The translations under genes were made by a program, and so were the position numbers. This document shows positions 9,400 through 18,370 of a stretch of DNA of 64,000 nt, one piece after another (position 1 is the first letter of the stretch; the number at the start of each line of letters is the position of its first letter). A model generated the notes under the pieces. The model was given only the letters and a program-made list of their open reading frames with translations, ran no database searches and was not told the origin of the DNA. The stretch spans positions 39,782 to 103,781 of the forward strand of contig NZ_CAUCSQ010000014.1 in NCBI RefSeq assembly GCF_958445495.1. Direction: 5' to 3'. The DNA is from an uncultured Bacteroides sp. Lineage in GTDB: Bacteria > Bacteroidota > Bacteroidia > Bacteroidales > Bacteroidaceae.

Positions 9400-10725
9400 A
9401 TGAAAATTAAAACGCTTGTAGCTATGTTGTTCCTTTCGGCAGGGGCGACTACTGTGGTAGCACAGGATGCGACTAACTGTAATTCAAACAGTAGTATATC
9501 GCATGAAGCTGTGCGTGCAGGTAACTTTAAAGATGCGTATACTCCTTGGAAAGCTGTGTTGGAAAACTGTCCTACACTTCGTTTCTATACTTTTACAGAC
9601 GGATATAAGATTCTGAAAGGTTTGATGGGACAAATCAAAGACAAGAATAATCCGGATTACCAGAAATATTTTAATGAATTGATGAATACGCACGATTTGC
9701 GTATCAAATATACTCCGGACTTCCTGGCTAAGGGGACGAAAGTCTCTTCTGCAGAAGAAGCGCTGGGAATTAAAGCGGTGGACTATATTGCCTTTGCTCC
9801 GAAGATTGACGTGAACCAGGCCTATCAATGGTTAAGCCAGTCGGTAAATGCGGTGAAGGGTGAGTCTGCAGGTGCTACATTGTTTTATTTTCTGCAAATG
9901 TCGTTGGATAAGTTGAAAGCGGATCCCGCTCATAAGGAGCAGTTTATACAGGATTATCTGTCTGCTTCCGAATATGCGGATGCTGCGATTGCTGCCGAAA
10001 CCAATGAAGCTAAAAAGAAGGTTTTACTTGGTATCAAGGATAATTTAGTCGCTTTGTTTGTGAATAGCGGTACTGCCGATTGCGAGTCCTTGCAAGGAAT
10101 TTATGGCCCGCAAGTGGAAGCTAACCAGACTGATTTGGCTTACTTGAAAAAAGTAATCGAAATCATGAAAATGATGAAATGTACGGATAGCGAAGCTTAT
10201 TTACAGGCATCTTTCTATGCTTATAAAATAGAACCTACGGCTGAAGCTGCTACGGGATGTGCTTATCAGGCATTCAAGAAAGGAGATATCGACAATGCGG
10301 TGAAGTTCTTCGACGAAGCAATCAATCTGGAAACGGATAATGCGAAAAAAGCGGAGAAAGCATACGCTACCGCTGCGGTGCTGGCTTCTGCTAAAAAACT
10401 GTCTCAAGCAAGAACCTATTGCCAGAAGGCTATCGGCTTTAATGAAAATTATGGTGCTCCGTATATCCTGATTGCCAATCTTTATGCAATGAGTCCTAAC
10501 TGGAGCGATGAGTCGGCCCTGAATAAGTGTACATATTTCGCTGTGATTGACAAATTGCAACGTGCAAAACAAGTGGATCCGAGCGTTGCAGAAGAAGCCA
10601 ACAAATTAATCAGCAGATATTCTGCCCATACTCCTCAAGCGAAAGACCTCTTTATGTTGGGTTACAAGCAAGGCGACCGTATCACTATCGGCGGCTGGAT
10701 TGGGGAGACTACAACGATTAGATAA
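9400..10725 (+). CDS. Secreted tetratricopeptide-repeat protein
   Basis: The 441-residue product begins with a clear signal peptide (cleavage after ATTVVAQ). The body is all-helical. TPR-like helix pairs are visible at about 280-350 (AYQAFKKGDIDNAVKFFDEAI, then a second helix pair with QARTYCQKAIGFNENYGAPYILIANLYAM). The C-terminus YKQGDRITIGGWIGETTTI is short and strand-like. Function is unknown; TPR proteins of this kind act as scaffolds in the periplasm. It follows the barrel gene after 117 bp and precedes lptC by 4 bp, so it belongs with the envelope operon. Confidence 0.75.
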   Translation: MKIKTLVAMLFLSAGATTVVAQDATNCNSNSSISHEAVRAGNFKDAYTPWKAVLENCPTLRFYTFTDGYKILKGLMGQIKDKNNPDYQKYFNELMNTHDLRIKYTPDFLAKGTKVSSAEEALGIKAVDYIAFAPKIDVNQAYQWLSQSVNAVKGESAGATLFYFLQMSLDKLKADPAHKEQFIQDYLSASEYADAAIAAETNEAKKKVLLGIKDNLVALFVNSGTADCESLQGIYGPQVEANQTDLAYLKKVIEIMKMMKCTDSEAYLQASFYAYKIEPTAEAATGCAYQAFKKGDIDNAVKFFDEAINLETDNAKKAEKAYATAAVLASAKKLSQARTYCQKAIGFNENYGAPYILIANLYAMSPNWSDESALNKCTYFAVIDKLQRAKQVDPSVAEEANKLISRYSAHTPQAKDLFMLGYKQGDRITIGGWIGETTTIR

Positions 10726-10729
10726 AACC

Positions 10730-11386
10730 ATGTTGCGAAAACGAAGTAACCGTTTATTGCATAAAAGCATGAGCATAACAATTGTCTTGGGGACAATTGT
10801 TATGCTCCTTTTATTTCCCTCCTGCGGTGGTAAGCAAAAGGCTACGGGAGAAGCTATCACCGAGCGCGATTCAATGCCGGTGATGCAGACATTGGGGGTT
10901 ACCACCCTGATTTCCGATTCGGGTGTGACCCGTTATCGGGTGAATACGGAAGAGTGGTTGGTTTTTGACCGTAAGAAGCCTTCTTATTGGGCATTTGAAA
11001 AAGGAGTGTACCTTGAACAGTTTGATTCGATTTTTCATGTAGAAGCCAGTATAAAAGCGGATACTGCCTACTATTATGACAAGGAAAGACTCTGGAAACT
11101 GATTGGAAATGTGGATATACAGAACCGGAAGGGAGAACGTTTCAATACGGAATTGCTTTATTGGAACGAGGCGACCCAGAAGGTGTACTCCGATAAATTC
11201 ATACGTATCCAGCAACCGGACCGGATTATTACCGGGCACGGCTTTGATTCCAACCAGCAAATGACGGTTTATGTCATCCGCAATATTGAAGGTATTTTTT
11301 ATGTGGATGATAAAGCGACTGCTCCTCCTCAACCGGAAACAAAAGTGTTGCCGGCGGATTCTGTGAAAAAAGATTCAGTGAAATAA
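10730..11386 (+). CDS. lptC: LPS export protein LptC
   Basis: LptC is the bitopic inner-membrane protein that passes lipopolysaccharide from the LptBFG transporter to the periplasmic bridge. The 218-residue product has an N-terminal hydrophobic segment with a lipobox-like LLLFPSCG, unusual against proteobacterial LptC but common in Bacteroidetes. The beta-jellyroll pattern follows: VEASIKADTAYYYDKERLWKLIG, then NRKGERFNTELLYWN, then a repeat-like DKFIRIQQPDRIITGHGFDS. I choose ATG 10730, four bases after the upstream stop, over an ATG at 10700 inside the TPR gene. An acidic and lysine-rich tail ends the protein. The lptE-like gene is at 19599. Confidence 0.85.
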   Translation: MLRKRSNRLLHKSMSITIVLGTIVMLLLFPSCGGKQKATGEAITERDSMPVMQTLGVTTLISDSGVTRYRVNTEEWLVFDRKKPSYWAFEKGVYLEQFDSIFHVEASIKADTAYYYDKERLWKLIGNVDIQNRKGERFNTELLYWNEATQKVYSDKFIRIQQPDRIITGHGFDSNQQMTVYVIRNIEGIFYVDDKATAPPQPETKVLPADSVKKDSVK

Positions 11387-11389
11387 GCT

Positions 11390-12646
11390 ATGGATGTTTA
11401 TATTTCTCTAATAATCACTATGGCTTTCTCCGCTTTCTTTTCAGGAATGGAGATTGCATTTGTGTCGGTGGATAAACTGCGTTTCGAGATGGAACGCAAG
11501 GGTGGAGTAACTTCCCGTGTCCTTTCTATCTTTTTCAGGAATCCGAATGAGTTTATTTCCACTATGCTGGTAGGAAACAATATCGCATTGGTTATCTACG
11601 GTATTTTGATGGCACAGATTATTGGCGACAATTTGCTGGCCGGTTTGATTGATAACCATTTTCTAATGGTTTTGGCGCAGACTGTTATTTCTACATTGAT
11701 AATCCTGGTGACAGGAGAATTTCTTCCGAAAACCTTATTTAAAGTCAATCCTAATCTGGTATTGAATATTTCCGCCATTCCACTTTTTATTTGCTACATC
11801 GTTTTATATCCCGTCTCTAAGTTGTCTTCAGGATTGTCTTGTCTTTTTCTGCGTATCTTCGGGGTGAAAGTCAATAAGGACGCTTCCGATAAAGCTTTCG
11901 GCAAAGTGGATTTAGATTATTTCGTACAAAGCAGTATTGATAATGCCGAAAATGAAGAAGAGCTGGATACGGAAGTGAAAATCTTTCAAAATGCACTTGA
12001 CTTTTCCAATATTAAGATTCGTGACTGTATTGTTCCGCGTACCGAAGTCGTTGCCGTTGATCTTACCGCTTCGTTGGACGATTTGAAAAACCGTTTTATA
12101 GAATCCGGCATTTCCAAGATTATTGTATATGACGGCAATATTGATAATGTGGTCGGGTATATTCATTCTTCGGAAATGTTCCGGGCGCCGACCGACTGGC
12201 ATGAAAATGTGAAACAGGTGTCGATTGTGCCTGAAACGATGGCTGCTAATAAATTGATGAAACTGTTCATGCAGCAGAAAAAGACGATAGCGGTAGTCGT
12301 TGACGAATTCGGCGGTACGTCCGGTATCGTTTCATTGGAAGATTTGGTTGAAGAGATTTTTGGTGACATAGAAGATGAACATGACAACACATCTTATATC
12401 TGCAAGCAGATAGGCGAACATGAATATATATTGTCCGGCCGTTTGGAGATTGAGAAAGTAAATGAAACGTTCGGACTCGATTTGCCCGAATCCGATGAGT
12501 ATCTGACCGTGGGAGGCTTGATTTTGAATCAGTATCAGAGTTTCCCGAAGTTGCATGAGGTTATCCGGGCAGGACGTTATCAGTTCAAGATAATCAAGGT
12601 GACTGCAACGAAAATAGAGCTTGTACGCTTAAAAGTCATGGAATAA
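11390..12646 (+). CDS. CNNM/CorC-type membrane protein (DUF21-CBS-CorC_HlyC)
   Basis: The 418-residue protein has an N-terminal DUF21 domain with about four hydrophobic helices (residues 1-150; SAFFSGMEIAFVS, STMLVGNNIALVIYGI), a pair of CBS domains (about 200-320; RDCIVPRTEVVAVD, FGGTSGIVSLEDLVEEIFGDIEDE) and a C-terminal CorC_HlyC domain (ESDEYLTVGGLIL). Family members are linked to Mg2+ or other divalent cation efflux, with the CBS domains as nucleotide sensors. The older label 'hemolysin' is not supported by anything here. It starts 3 bp after lptC and ends the operon. Confidence 0.9.
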   Translation: MDVYISLIITMAFSAFFSGMEIAFVSVDKLRFEMERKGGVTSRVLSIFFRNPNEFISTMLVGNNIALVIYGILMAQIIGDNLLAGLIDNHFLMVLAQTVISTLIILVTGEFLPKTLFKVNPNLVLNISAIPLFICYIVLYPVSKLSSGLSCLFLRIFGVKVNKDASDKAFGKVDLDYFVQSSIDNAENEEELDTEVKIFQNALDFSNIKIRDCIVPRTEVVAVDLTASLDDLKNRFIESGISKIIVYDGNIDNVVGYIHSSEMFRAPTDWHENVKQVSIVPETMAANKLMKLFMQQKKTIAVVVDEFGGTSGIVSLEDLVEEIFGDIEDEHDNTSYICKQIGEHEYILSGRLEIEKVNETFGLDLPESDEYLTVGGLILNQYQSFPKLHEVIRAGRYQFKIIKVTATKIELVRLKVME

Positions 12647-12701
12647 TGATGATTACAGAGAAATTTTTAGCCAATAAATAGAAGCATATTAGCATTTTTT
12701 G

Positions 12702-12710
12702 TATCTTCGT
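12702..12710 (+). promoter_or_regulatory. Possible -7 element for the PpiD-like gene
   Basis: TATCTTCGT, a TAnnTTCG variant of the Bacteroidetes -7 box, lies about 56 bp upstream of the start. A T-rich stretch stands just before it. Confidence 0.45.
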
Positions 12711-12765
12711 GCGCTAAAATGACAGTTTGAAGAAATAATAATAAACATAAATCGTATTAATCAAA

Positions 12766-14907
12766 ATGGCAACATTACAAAACATTAGGTCGAAAGGACC
12801 TCTATTGGTGATTGTTATCGGCTTGGCGCTGTTTGCTTTCATTGCGGGAGACGCATGGAAGGTGATGCAGCCTCACCAGGCACATGACGTTGGCGAGGTG
12901 AACGGAGACGCTCTTTCCGCTCAGGAGTATCAGAATTTGGTAGAAGAATATACTGAAGTCGTGAAACTTATGCGTGGAGTGACCGCCTTGAATGACGAAC
13001 AAACCAGCCAGGTACGTGATGAAGTATGGCGTTCCTATGTTAACAATAAACTGATTGAGAAAGAAGCAGAGGCATTGGGACTGACTGTTTCCGCTGCTGA
13101 AATCCAGGATATTCTGAAAGCAGGTGTTCATCCTCTACTGAGACAAACTCCTTTCCAGAATCCGCAAACCGGGAATTTCGATAAGGATATGCTGAACAAA
13201 TTCTTGGTGGAATATGCCAAGTTGAGCGAGTCGCAGATGTCAGCACAATATGCGGAACAATATCATAACATGTATAAATACTGGTCGTTTATCCAGAAAA
13301 CATTGATTCAGAGCCGCCTGGCTGAAAAATACCAGGCATTGGTTTCCAAAGCTCTTATCTCTAATCCGGTGGAAGCACAGGAAGCTTTTGATGCAAGAGT
13401 GAATCAATATGATTTATTGCTGGCTGCTGTGCCTTATTCTTCCGTAGTGGATTCTACTATTGTAGTAAAGGAATCGGAATTAAAGGATTTGTATAACAAG
13501 AAGAAAGAGCAGTTCAGGCAATATCAGGAAACTCGCGATATCAAATATATTGATGTACAGGTGACTGCCAGTGCGGAAGACAGGGCTGCTATCCAAAAAG
13601 AAGTGGACGAGGCTACTGCACAGTTGGCTGAAACGACAAGCGATTATACTTCTTTCATCCGTTCCGTAGGTTCGGAAACTCCTTATGTGGATTTGTTTTA
13701 CAACAAGACTGCCTTCCCGTCGGATGTAGTGGCACGTTTGGACTCCGCTTCTATCGGTTCGGTTTACGGGCCTTATTACAATGGCGGTGACAATACTATC
13801 AATTCTTTTAAGATAATTGCCAAGACTGCTGCTGCCGATTCCATCGAGTTCCGCCAGATTCAGGTGTACGATGCGGATGCTTCAAGAACAAAGACTTTGG
13901 CAGACAGTATTTACAATGCTATCAAAGGCGGGGCGAATTTTGCCGACCTTGCTAAGAAATACGGACAGACCGGTGATTCTAACTGGATGACCTCCGCCCA
14001 GTATGAAGGAGCGCAGATTGAGGGCGATAACCTGAAATTTATCTCTGCCATCAATAATACAGGTGTGAACGAAGTGGTGAATTTACCGTTAGGACAAGTC
14101 AATGTGATTCTCCAGGTGACTAATAAGAAAGCCGTGAAAGATAAATATAAGGTAGCGGTTGTTAAACGTGAAGTGGAATTCAGCAAGGAGACTTATAATC
14201 GTGCTTACAATGATTTTAGCCAGTTCATTGCCGCCAATCCTTCTGTAGAGAAGATGGTTGCCAATGCTGAAGAAGCCGGATACAAACTTCTTGACAGGGC
14301 TGACCTTTATAGTTCGGAACACGGTATAGGTGGTGTGAGAGGTACAAAGGAAGCTTTAAGATGGGTGTTTGACAAAGCGGAACCGGGTGAAATCTCAGGT
14401 TTGTATGAATGCGGTGAAAGCGATCACATGATTGTAGTAGGCCTGGTAAGTATCAAACCGGAGGGATACCGTCCGCTTAGAGCTGTACAGGAACAGTTGA
14501 GAGCTGAAATTGTGAAAGATAAGAAAGCAGAAAAGATTATTGCTGATATGAAGGCTGCTAATGCGGCTTCGTTCGACCAGTACAAAACCCTGCCCAATGC
14601 TGTCAGCGATTCGTTGAAAATGGTTACGTTTGCCGCTCCGGCTTATGTTTCCGCATTGCGTAGCAGCGAACCATTGGTCGGCGCCTATGCTTCCGTTGCT
14701 GACATGAACCAGTTGAGCGCTCCGATTAAAGGTAATGCCGGGGTGTATGTATTGCAGATGTACGGCAAAGATAAGCTGAATGATACGTTCAACGCTAAAG
14801 ATGAGGAAGCTACGTTGACTAATATGCATGCGCGTTTCGCCAGCCGTCTGATGAATGACTTATATCTGAAAGCCAACGTGAAAGATACCCGTTACCTGTT
14901 CTTCTAA
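12766..14907 (+). CDS. PpiD/SurA-like periplasmic peptidyl-prolyl isomerase
   Basis: The 713-residue protein has a single N-terminal membrane helix (GPLLVIVIGLALFAFIAGDAW) and then a SurA-N-like chaperone region (GEVNGDALSAQEYQNLVEEY, VWRSYVNNKLIEKEAEALGL). A parvulin (PPIC) domain lies at about 365-460 (ADSIYNAIKGGANFADLAKKYG), and a long alpha/beta C-terminal part follows. The architecture is that of PpiD, which is tethered to the inner membrane and assists newly exported proteins. It has its own promoter and is followed by a strong terminator. Whether the parvulin domain is active cannot be judged by eye. Confidence 0.9.
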   Translation: MATLQNIRSKGPLLVIVIGLALFAFIAGDAWKVMQPHQAHDVGEVNGDALSAQEYQNLVEEYTEVVKLMRGVTALNDEQTSQVRDEVWRSYVNNKLIEKEAEALGLTVSAAEIQDILKAGVHPLLRQTPFQNPQTGNFDKDMLNKFLVEYAKLSESQMSAQYAEQYHNMYKYWSFIQKTLIQSRLAEKYQALVSKALISNPVEAQEAFDARVNQYDLLLAAVPYSSVVDSTIVVKESELKDLYNKKKEQFRQYQETRDIKYIDVQVTASAEDRAAIQKEVDEATAQLAETTSDYTSFIRSVGSETPYVDLFYNKTAFPSDVVARLDSASIGSVYGPYYNGGDNTINSFKIIAKTAAADSIEFRQIQVYDADASRTKTLADSIYNAIKGGANFADLAKKYGQTGDSNWMTSAQYEGAQIEGDNLKFISAINNTGVNEVVNLPLGQVNVILQVTNKKAVKDKYKVAVVKREVEFSKETYNRAYNDFSQFIAANPSVEKMVANAEEAGYKLLDRADLYSSEHGIGGVRGTKEALRWVFDKAEPGEISGLYECGESDHMIVVGLVSIKPEGYRPLRAVQEQLRAEIVKDKKAEKIIADMKAANAASFDQYKTLPNAVSDSLKMVTFAAPAYVSALRSSEPLVGAYASVADMNQLSAPIKGNAGVYVLQMYGKDKLNDTFNAKDEEATLTNMHARFASRLMNDLYLKANVKDTRYLFF

Positions 14908-14959
14908 AGAATATTTGTTACAGAAAGAATACGAAGAACAACAGGACTTGATTGATATT

Positions 14960-15017
14960 TCGGACATAAATTATACGTTTAAAAATGGTACGTATAGTTT
15001 ATGTCCGATTATTTTTA
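14960..15017 (+). terminator. Terminator of the PpiD-like gene
   Basis: A 19-bp near-perfect stem (TCGGACATAAATTATACGT with ACGTATAGTTTATGTCCGA) is followed by a T-rich run (TTATTTTTAT). Confidence 0.8.
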
Positions 15018-15104
15018 TCCGTTCTCTCTGTCACCTTAATGGCCGGATAGGTGAATTTTGTTAACTTTTACATTGTCGCTATACGGAAATCGACTTTATT
15101 TCCT

Positions 15105-15113
15105 TACATTTGC
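15105..15113 (+). promoter_or_regulatory. -7 element for the rlmN-secG operon
   Basis: TACATTTGC matches TAnnTTTG and sits 27 bp before the rlmN start, giving a short leader of about 20 nt. Confidence 0.6.
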
Positions 15114-15140
15114 AAATATAAACCATGAACGGAAAGAATA

Positions 15141-16175
15141 ATGTCTAAGTATCCTCTTTTAGGTATGACTCTCGCAGAGCTTCAGTCATTGGCGAAAAGA
15201 CTGGGGATGCCAGGGTTTGCAGCCCGGCAAATCGCATCTTGGCTCTACGGTAAAAAGGCGGCCTCGATTGATGAGATGACTAATTTGTCATTGAAGTTTC
15301 GGGAGTTGCTCAAGCAGGAGTATGAAGTGGGAGCAGAGGGACCGGTAGATGAAATGCGTTCCGTAGACGGTACGGTGAAGTATTTGTATAAGGTCGGTGA
15401 AGGGCATTTTGTGGAATCTGTATATATACCGGACGGCGACAGGGCTACTTTGTGCGTCTCTTCACAGGTAGGTTGCAAGATGAATTGTAAATTCTGCATG
15501 ACCGGAAAGCAAGGATATACGGCTAATTTAACCGCGAACCAGATAGTCAACCAGATTCATTCGTTGCCTGAACGGGACAAACTGACAAATGTTGTCATGA
15601 TGGGAATGGGAGAGCCGCTCGATAATCCGGATGAAGTATTGAAGGCGCTGGATATACTTACCGCTTCGTATGGTTATGGTTGGAGTCCGAAACGTATAAC
15701 TCTCTCTACTGTCGGATTACGGAAAGGACTGAAGCGTTTTATTGAAGAAAGCGATTGCCATTTGGCTATCAGCCTTCATTCTCCCCTGGCTGTCCAGCGT
15801 GCCGAACTGATGCCGGCGGAAAAAGGTTATCCTATTTGCGAGATTGTGGAACTGTTAAAAAACTATGATTTTAGCAAACAGCGCCGACTTTCATTTGAAT
15901 ATATTGTTTTTAAGGGACTCAATGACTCTCAGGTTTATGCCAAAGAGTTGTTGAAACTGTTGCGCGGTTTAGAGTGCAGGATTAATCTGATTCGTTTTCA
16001 TGCTATTCCGGGAGTGAATCTTGAAGGGGCGGATATGGACACGATGATTCGTTTCCGCGATTATCTGACTTCACACGGGCTTTTCACTACCGTCCGCTCT
16101 TCGAGAGGAGAAGATATTTTTGCTGCGTGCGGCATGCTCTCGACTGCAAAACAGGAAGAAAATAATAAGAGTTAA
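15141..16175 (+). CDS. rlmN: 23S rRNA (adenine2503-C2)-methyltransferase (also methylates tRNA A37)
   Basis: A 344-residue radical SAM enzyme. The iron-sulfur motif CKMNCKFC is visible near residue 112-119, the SAM-binding GMGEPLDN follows, and the methyl-carrying Cys lies near the C-terminus in FAACGML. The N-terminal part (MTLAELQSLAKRLGMPGFAARQIASWLY) is the usual RlmN accessory domain. It methylates C2 of A2503 in 23S rRNA and A37 in some tRNAs, tuning translational fidelity. It opens a seven-gene operon; the next gene starts 16 bp downstream. Confidence 0.97.
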   Translation: MSKYPLLGMTLAELQSLAKRLGMPGFAARQIASWLYGKKAASIDEMTNLSLKFRELLKQEYEVGAEGPVDEMRSVDGTVKYLYKVGEGHFVESVYIPDGDRATLCVSSQVGCKMNCKFCMTGKQGYTANLTANQIVNQIHSLPERDKLTNVVMMGMGEPLDNPDEVLKALDILTASYGYGWSPKRITLSTVGLRKGLKRFIEESDCHLAISLHSPLAVQRAELMPAEKGYPICEIVELLKNYDFSKQRRLSFEYIVFKGLNDSQVYAKELLKLLRGLECRINLIRFHAIPGVNLEGADMDTMIRFRDYLTSHGLFTTVRSSRGEDIFAACGMLSTAKQEENNKS

Positions 16176-16191
16176 TATAAAATCCAACATC

Positions 16192-17232
16192 ATGAAAAAG
16201 TACTTTTTTTATTTAAGCATGGCTTTGATAGCCTTTTCAGTGGCTTCTTGTAGTCTTAGAGGAAATCATACTTCCAGCGGACGTGCATACGAACTTTTGG
16301 TCGTGGTAGACCAAGGTGTTTGGGAGCGTGCGGCAGGAAGAGCTTTACATGATGTGCTCGATTCCGATATGCCCGGTTTGCCCCAATCGGAGCCCTCTTT
16401 TCGTATCATGTACACTTCACCGAAAAATTATGATTCTACTTTGAAGTTAATCCGCAATATCATCATTGTGGACATACAGGACATCTATACGAAGCCATCT
16501 TTCAAATATGCCAAGGATGTGTATGCTAATCCGCAGATGATATTAACCATCCAGGCGCCGAACGAAGAAGAGTTCGGGAAATTTGTGAAAGAGAACAAGC
16601 AGACCATTATCGACTTCTTTACCCGTGCGGAGATGAACCGTCAGATAACTGCTCTGGAAGAGAAGCACAGCAATTTCATCTCTCATAAGGTGGACAGTTT
16701 ATTCGGATGCGACATTTGGATTCCTGCCGAGCTGGCCAATTCAAAGACCGGAGAGGATTTCTTCTGGGCTTCTACCAATACGGGTACTGCCGACCGTAAC
16801 TTCGTAATATATTCTTATCCTTATACAGACAAGGATACATTTACTAAAGAATATTTCGTGCATAAGCGTGACTCTGTGATGAAGGTTAACATTCCCGGTT
16901 TCAAGGAGGGAGTTTATATGTCGACCGATTCTTTGTTGACGGATGTCCGTCCGATTAATGTGCAGGACACTTATACGCTGGAAGCCCGCGGGTTATGGCG
17001 CATGAAAGGTGATTTTATGGGTGGCCCGTATGTATCCCATACCCGGTTGGACGAGAAAAACCAGCGGATTATTACAGCAGAAATATTTGTATATTCACCG
17101 GATAAAATGAAACGTAACTTGGTTCGCCAGATGGAAGCATCTCTTTATACATTGAAATTGCCGAATGAGGTTCAGCAAAATCAGATTCCATTAGGAGGGG
17201 TATCCAAGGAAGCAGGACAGACTAATAAATAA
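16192..17232 (+). CDS. DUF4837 family lipoprotein
   Basis: The start at 16192 gives a lipoprotein signal peptide (MKKYFFYLSMALIAFSVASC, lipidated Cys at residue 20) and a 346-residue protein; an earlier ATG at 16120 lies inside rlmN and would bury the signal. The segment AYELLVVVDQGVWERAAGRAL and the pattern DVLDSDMPGLPQSEPSFR are those of DUF4837, a Bacteroidetes family of unknown function. The frame also contains GLWRMKGDFMGGPYVSH in its second half. It is always envelope-exposed by its signal. Position between rlmN and pdxA gives no specific hint. Confidence 0.85.
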   Translation: MKKYFFYLSMALIAFSVASCSLRGNHTSSGRAYELLVVVDQGVWERAAGRALHDVLDSDMPGLPQSEPSFRIMYTSPKNYDSTLKLIRNIIIVDIQDIYTKPSFKYAKDVYANPQMILTIQAPNEEEFGKFVKENKQTIIDFFTRAEMNRQITALEEKHSNFISHKVDSLFGCDIWIPAELANSKTGEDFFWASTNTGTADRNFVIYSYPYTDKDTFTKEYFVHKRDSVMKVNIPGFKEGVYMSTDSLLTDVRPINVQDTYTLEARGLWRMKGDFMGGPYVSHTRLDEKNQRIITAEIFVYSPDKMKRNLVRQMEASLYTLKLPNEVQQNQIPLGGVSKEAGQTNK

Positions 17233-17236
17233 AAAC

Positions 17237-18331
17237 ATGGAAGATTACAAAATAAAAATCGGTATTACCCAAGGAGATATTAACGGGGTTGGTTATGAAG
17301 TGATTCTAAAGACATTTGCCGACCCTGCAATGTTGGAATTATGTACTCCTGTTATCTATGGCTCGCCGAAAGTGGCTGCCTATCATCGCAAATCTTTGGA
17401 TTTGCCGACTAATTTCAGTATAATCAATTCGGCTTCCGAAGCGGGGCATAATCGTTTGAGCGTCGTTAACTGTACGGACGACGAAGTGAAAGTGGAATTT
17501 GCGAAACCGGACCCTGAAGCGGGAAAGGCTGCATTGGGAGCTTTGGAGCGTGCTATCGAGGAGTATCGTGAAGGGCTGATTGACGTCATTGTAACGGCTC
17601 CGATTAATAAACATACCATCCAGTCGGAAGAATTCTCTTTTCCCGGACATACGGAGTATATCGAAGAACGTTTGGGAGACGGGAATAAATCATTGATGAT
17701 TCTGATGAAAGATGATTTCCGGGTAGCCCTGGTGACGACGCATATCCCTGTCAGGGAAATCGCGACTGCGATAACCAAAGAACTGATTCAGGAAAAGCTG
17801 ATGATATTCAACCGCTGTTTGAAACAGGATTTTGGCATAGGCGCTCCGCGCATTGCGGTATTGTCCCTTAATCCTCATGCCGGAGACGGAGGGTTGTTAG
17901 GTACAGAGGAACAGGAAGTGATAATCCCGGCGATGAAAGAGATGGAAGAAAAAGGAATCCTTTGTTATGGGCCTTATGCTGCCGACGGATTTATGGGAGC
18001 GGGTAATTATACACACTTCGACGGGATATTGGCAATGTACCATGACCAGGGACTGGCCCCGTTTAAAGCTTTGGCAATGGATGACGGAGTGAACTACACC
18101 GCCGGCCTTCCGGTGGTACGTACTTCTCCGGCTCATGGGACAGCTTATGACATCGCAGGAAAAGGGATTGCCAGTGAAGATTCTTTCCGCCAGGCGATTT
18201 ATGTCGCTATTGATGTTTTTCGTAATCGCCGGAGAGAAAAGGCTGCCCGTACGAATCCGTTACGGAAACAATATTACGAAAAGCGGGACGATAGCGATAA
18301 GCTGAAACTGGATACGGTAGACGAAGATTAA
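17237..18331 (+). CDS. pdxA: 4-hydroxythreonine-4-phosphate dehydrogenase
   Basis: The enzyme acts in the DXP-dependent pathway of pyridoxal phosphate synthesis, oxidising 4-phosphohydroxy-L-threonine with NAD. The 364-residue product shows ITQGDINGVGYEVILK at the start, the phosphate-binding APINKHTI, FPGHTEYIEERLG, LSLNPHAGDGGLLG and the metal-binding HDQGLAPFKALAM, then TSPAHGTAYDIAGKG. It starts 4 bp after the DUF4837 stop. A basic, charged tail follows the conserved core. Confidence 0.97.
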   Translation: MEDYKIKIGITQGDINGVGYEVILKTFADPAMLELCTPVIYGSPKVAAYHRKSLDLPTNFSIINSASEAGHNRLSVVNCTDDEVKVEFAKPDPEAGKAALGALERAIEEYREGLIDVIVTAPINKHTIQSEEFSFPGHTEYIEERLGDGNKSLMILMKDDFRVALVTTHIPVREIATAITKELIQEKLMIFNRCLKQDFGIGAPRIAVLSLNPHAGDGGLLGTEEQEVIIPAMKEMEEKGILCYGPYAADGFMGAGNYTHFDGILAMYHDQGLAPFKALAMDDGVNYTAGLPVVRTSPAHGTAYDIAGKGIASEDSFRQAIYVAIDVFRNRRREKAARTNPLRKQYYEKRDDSDKLKLDTVDED

Positions 18332-18370
18332 AATTTGTTTGGAATATCCTTAAACTCACAACTCAAGAAG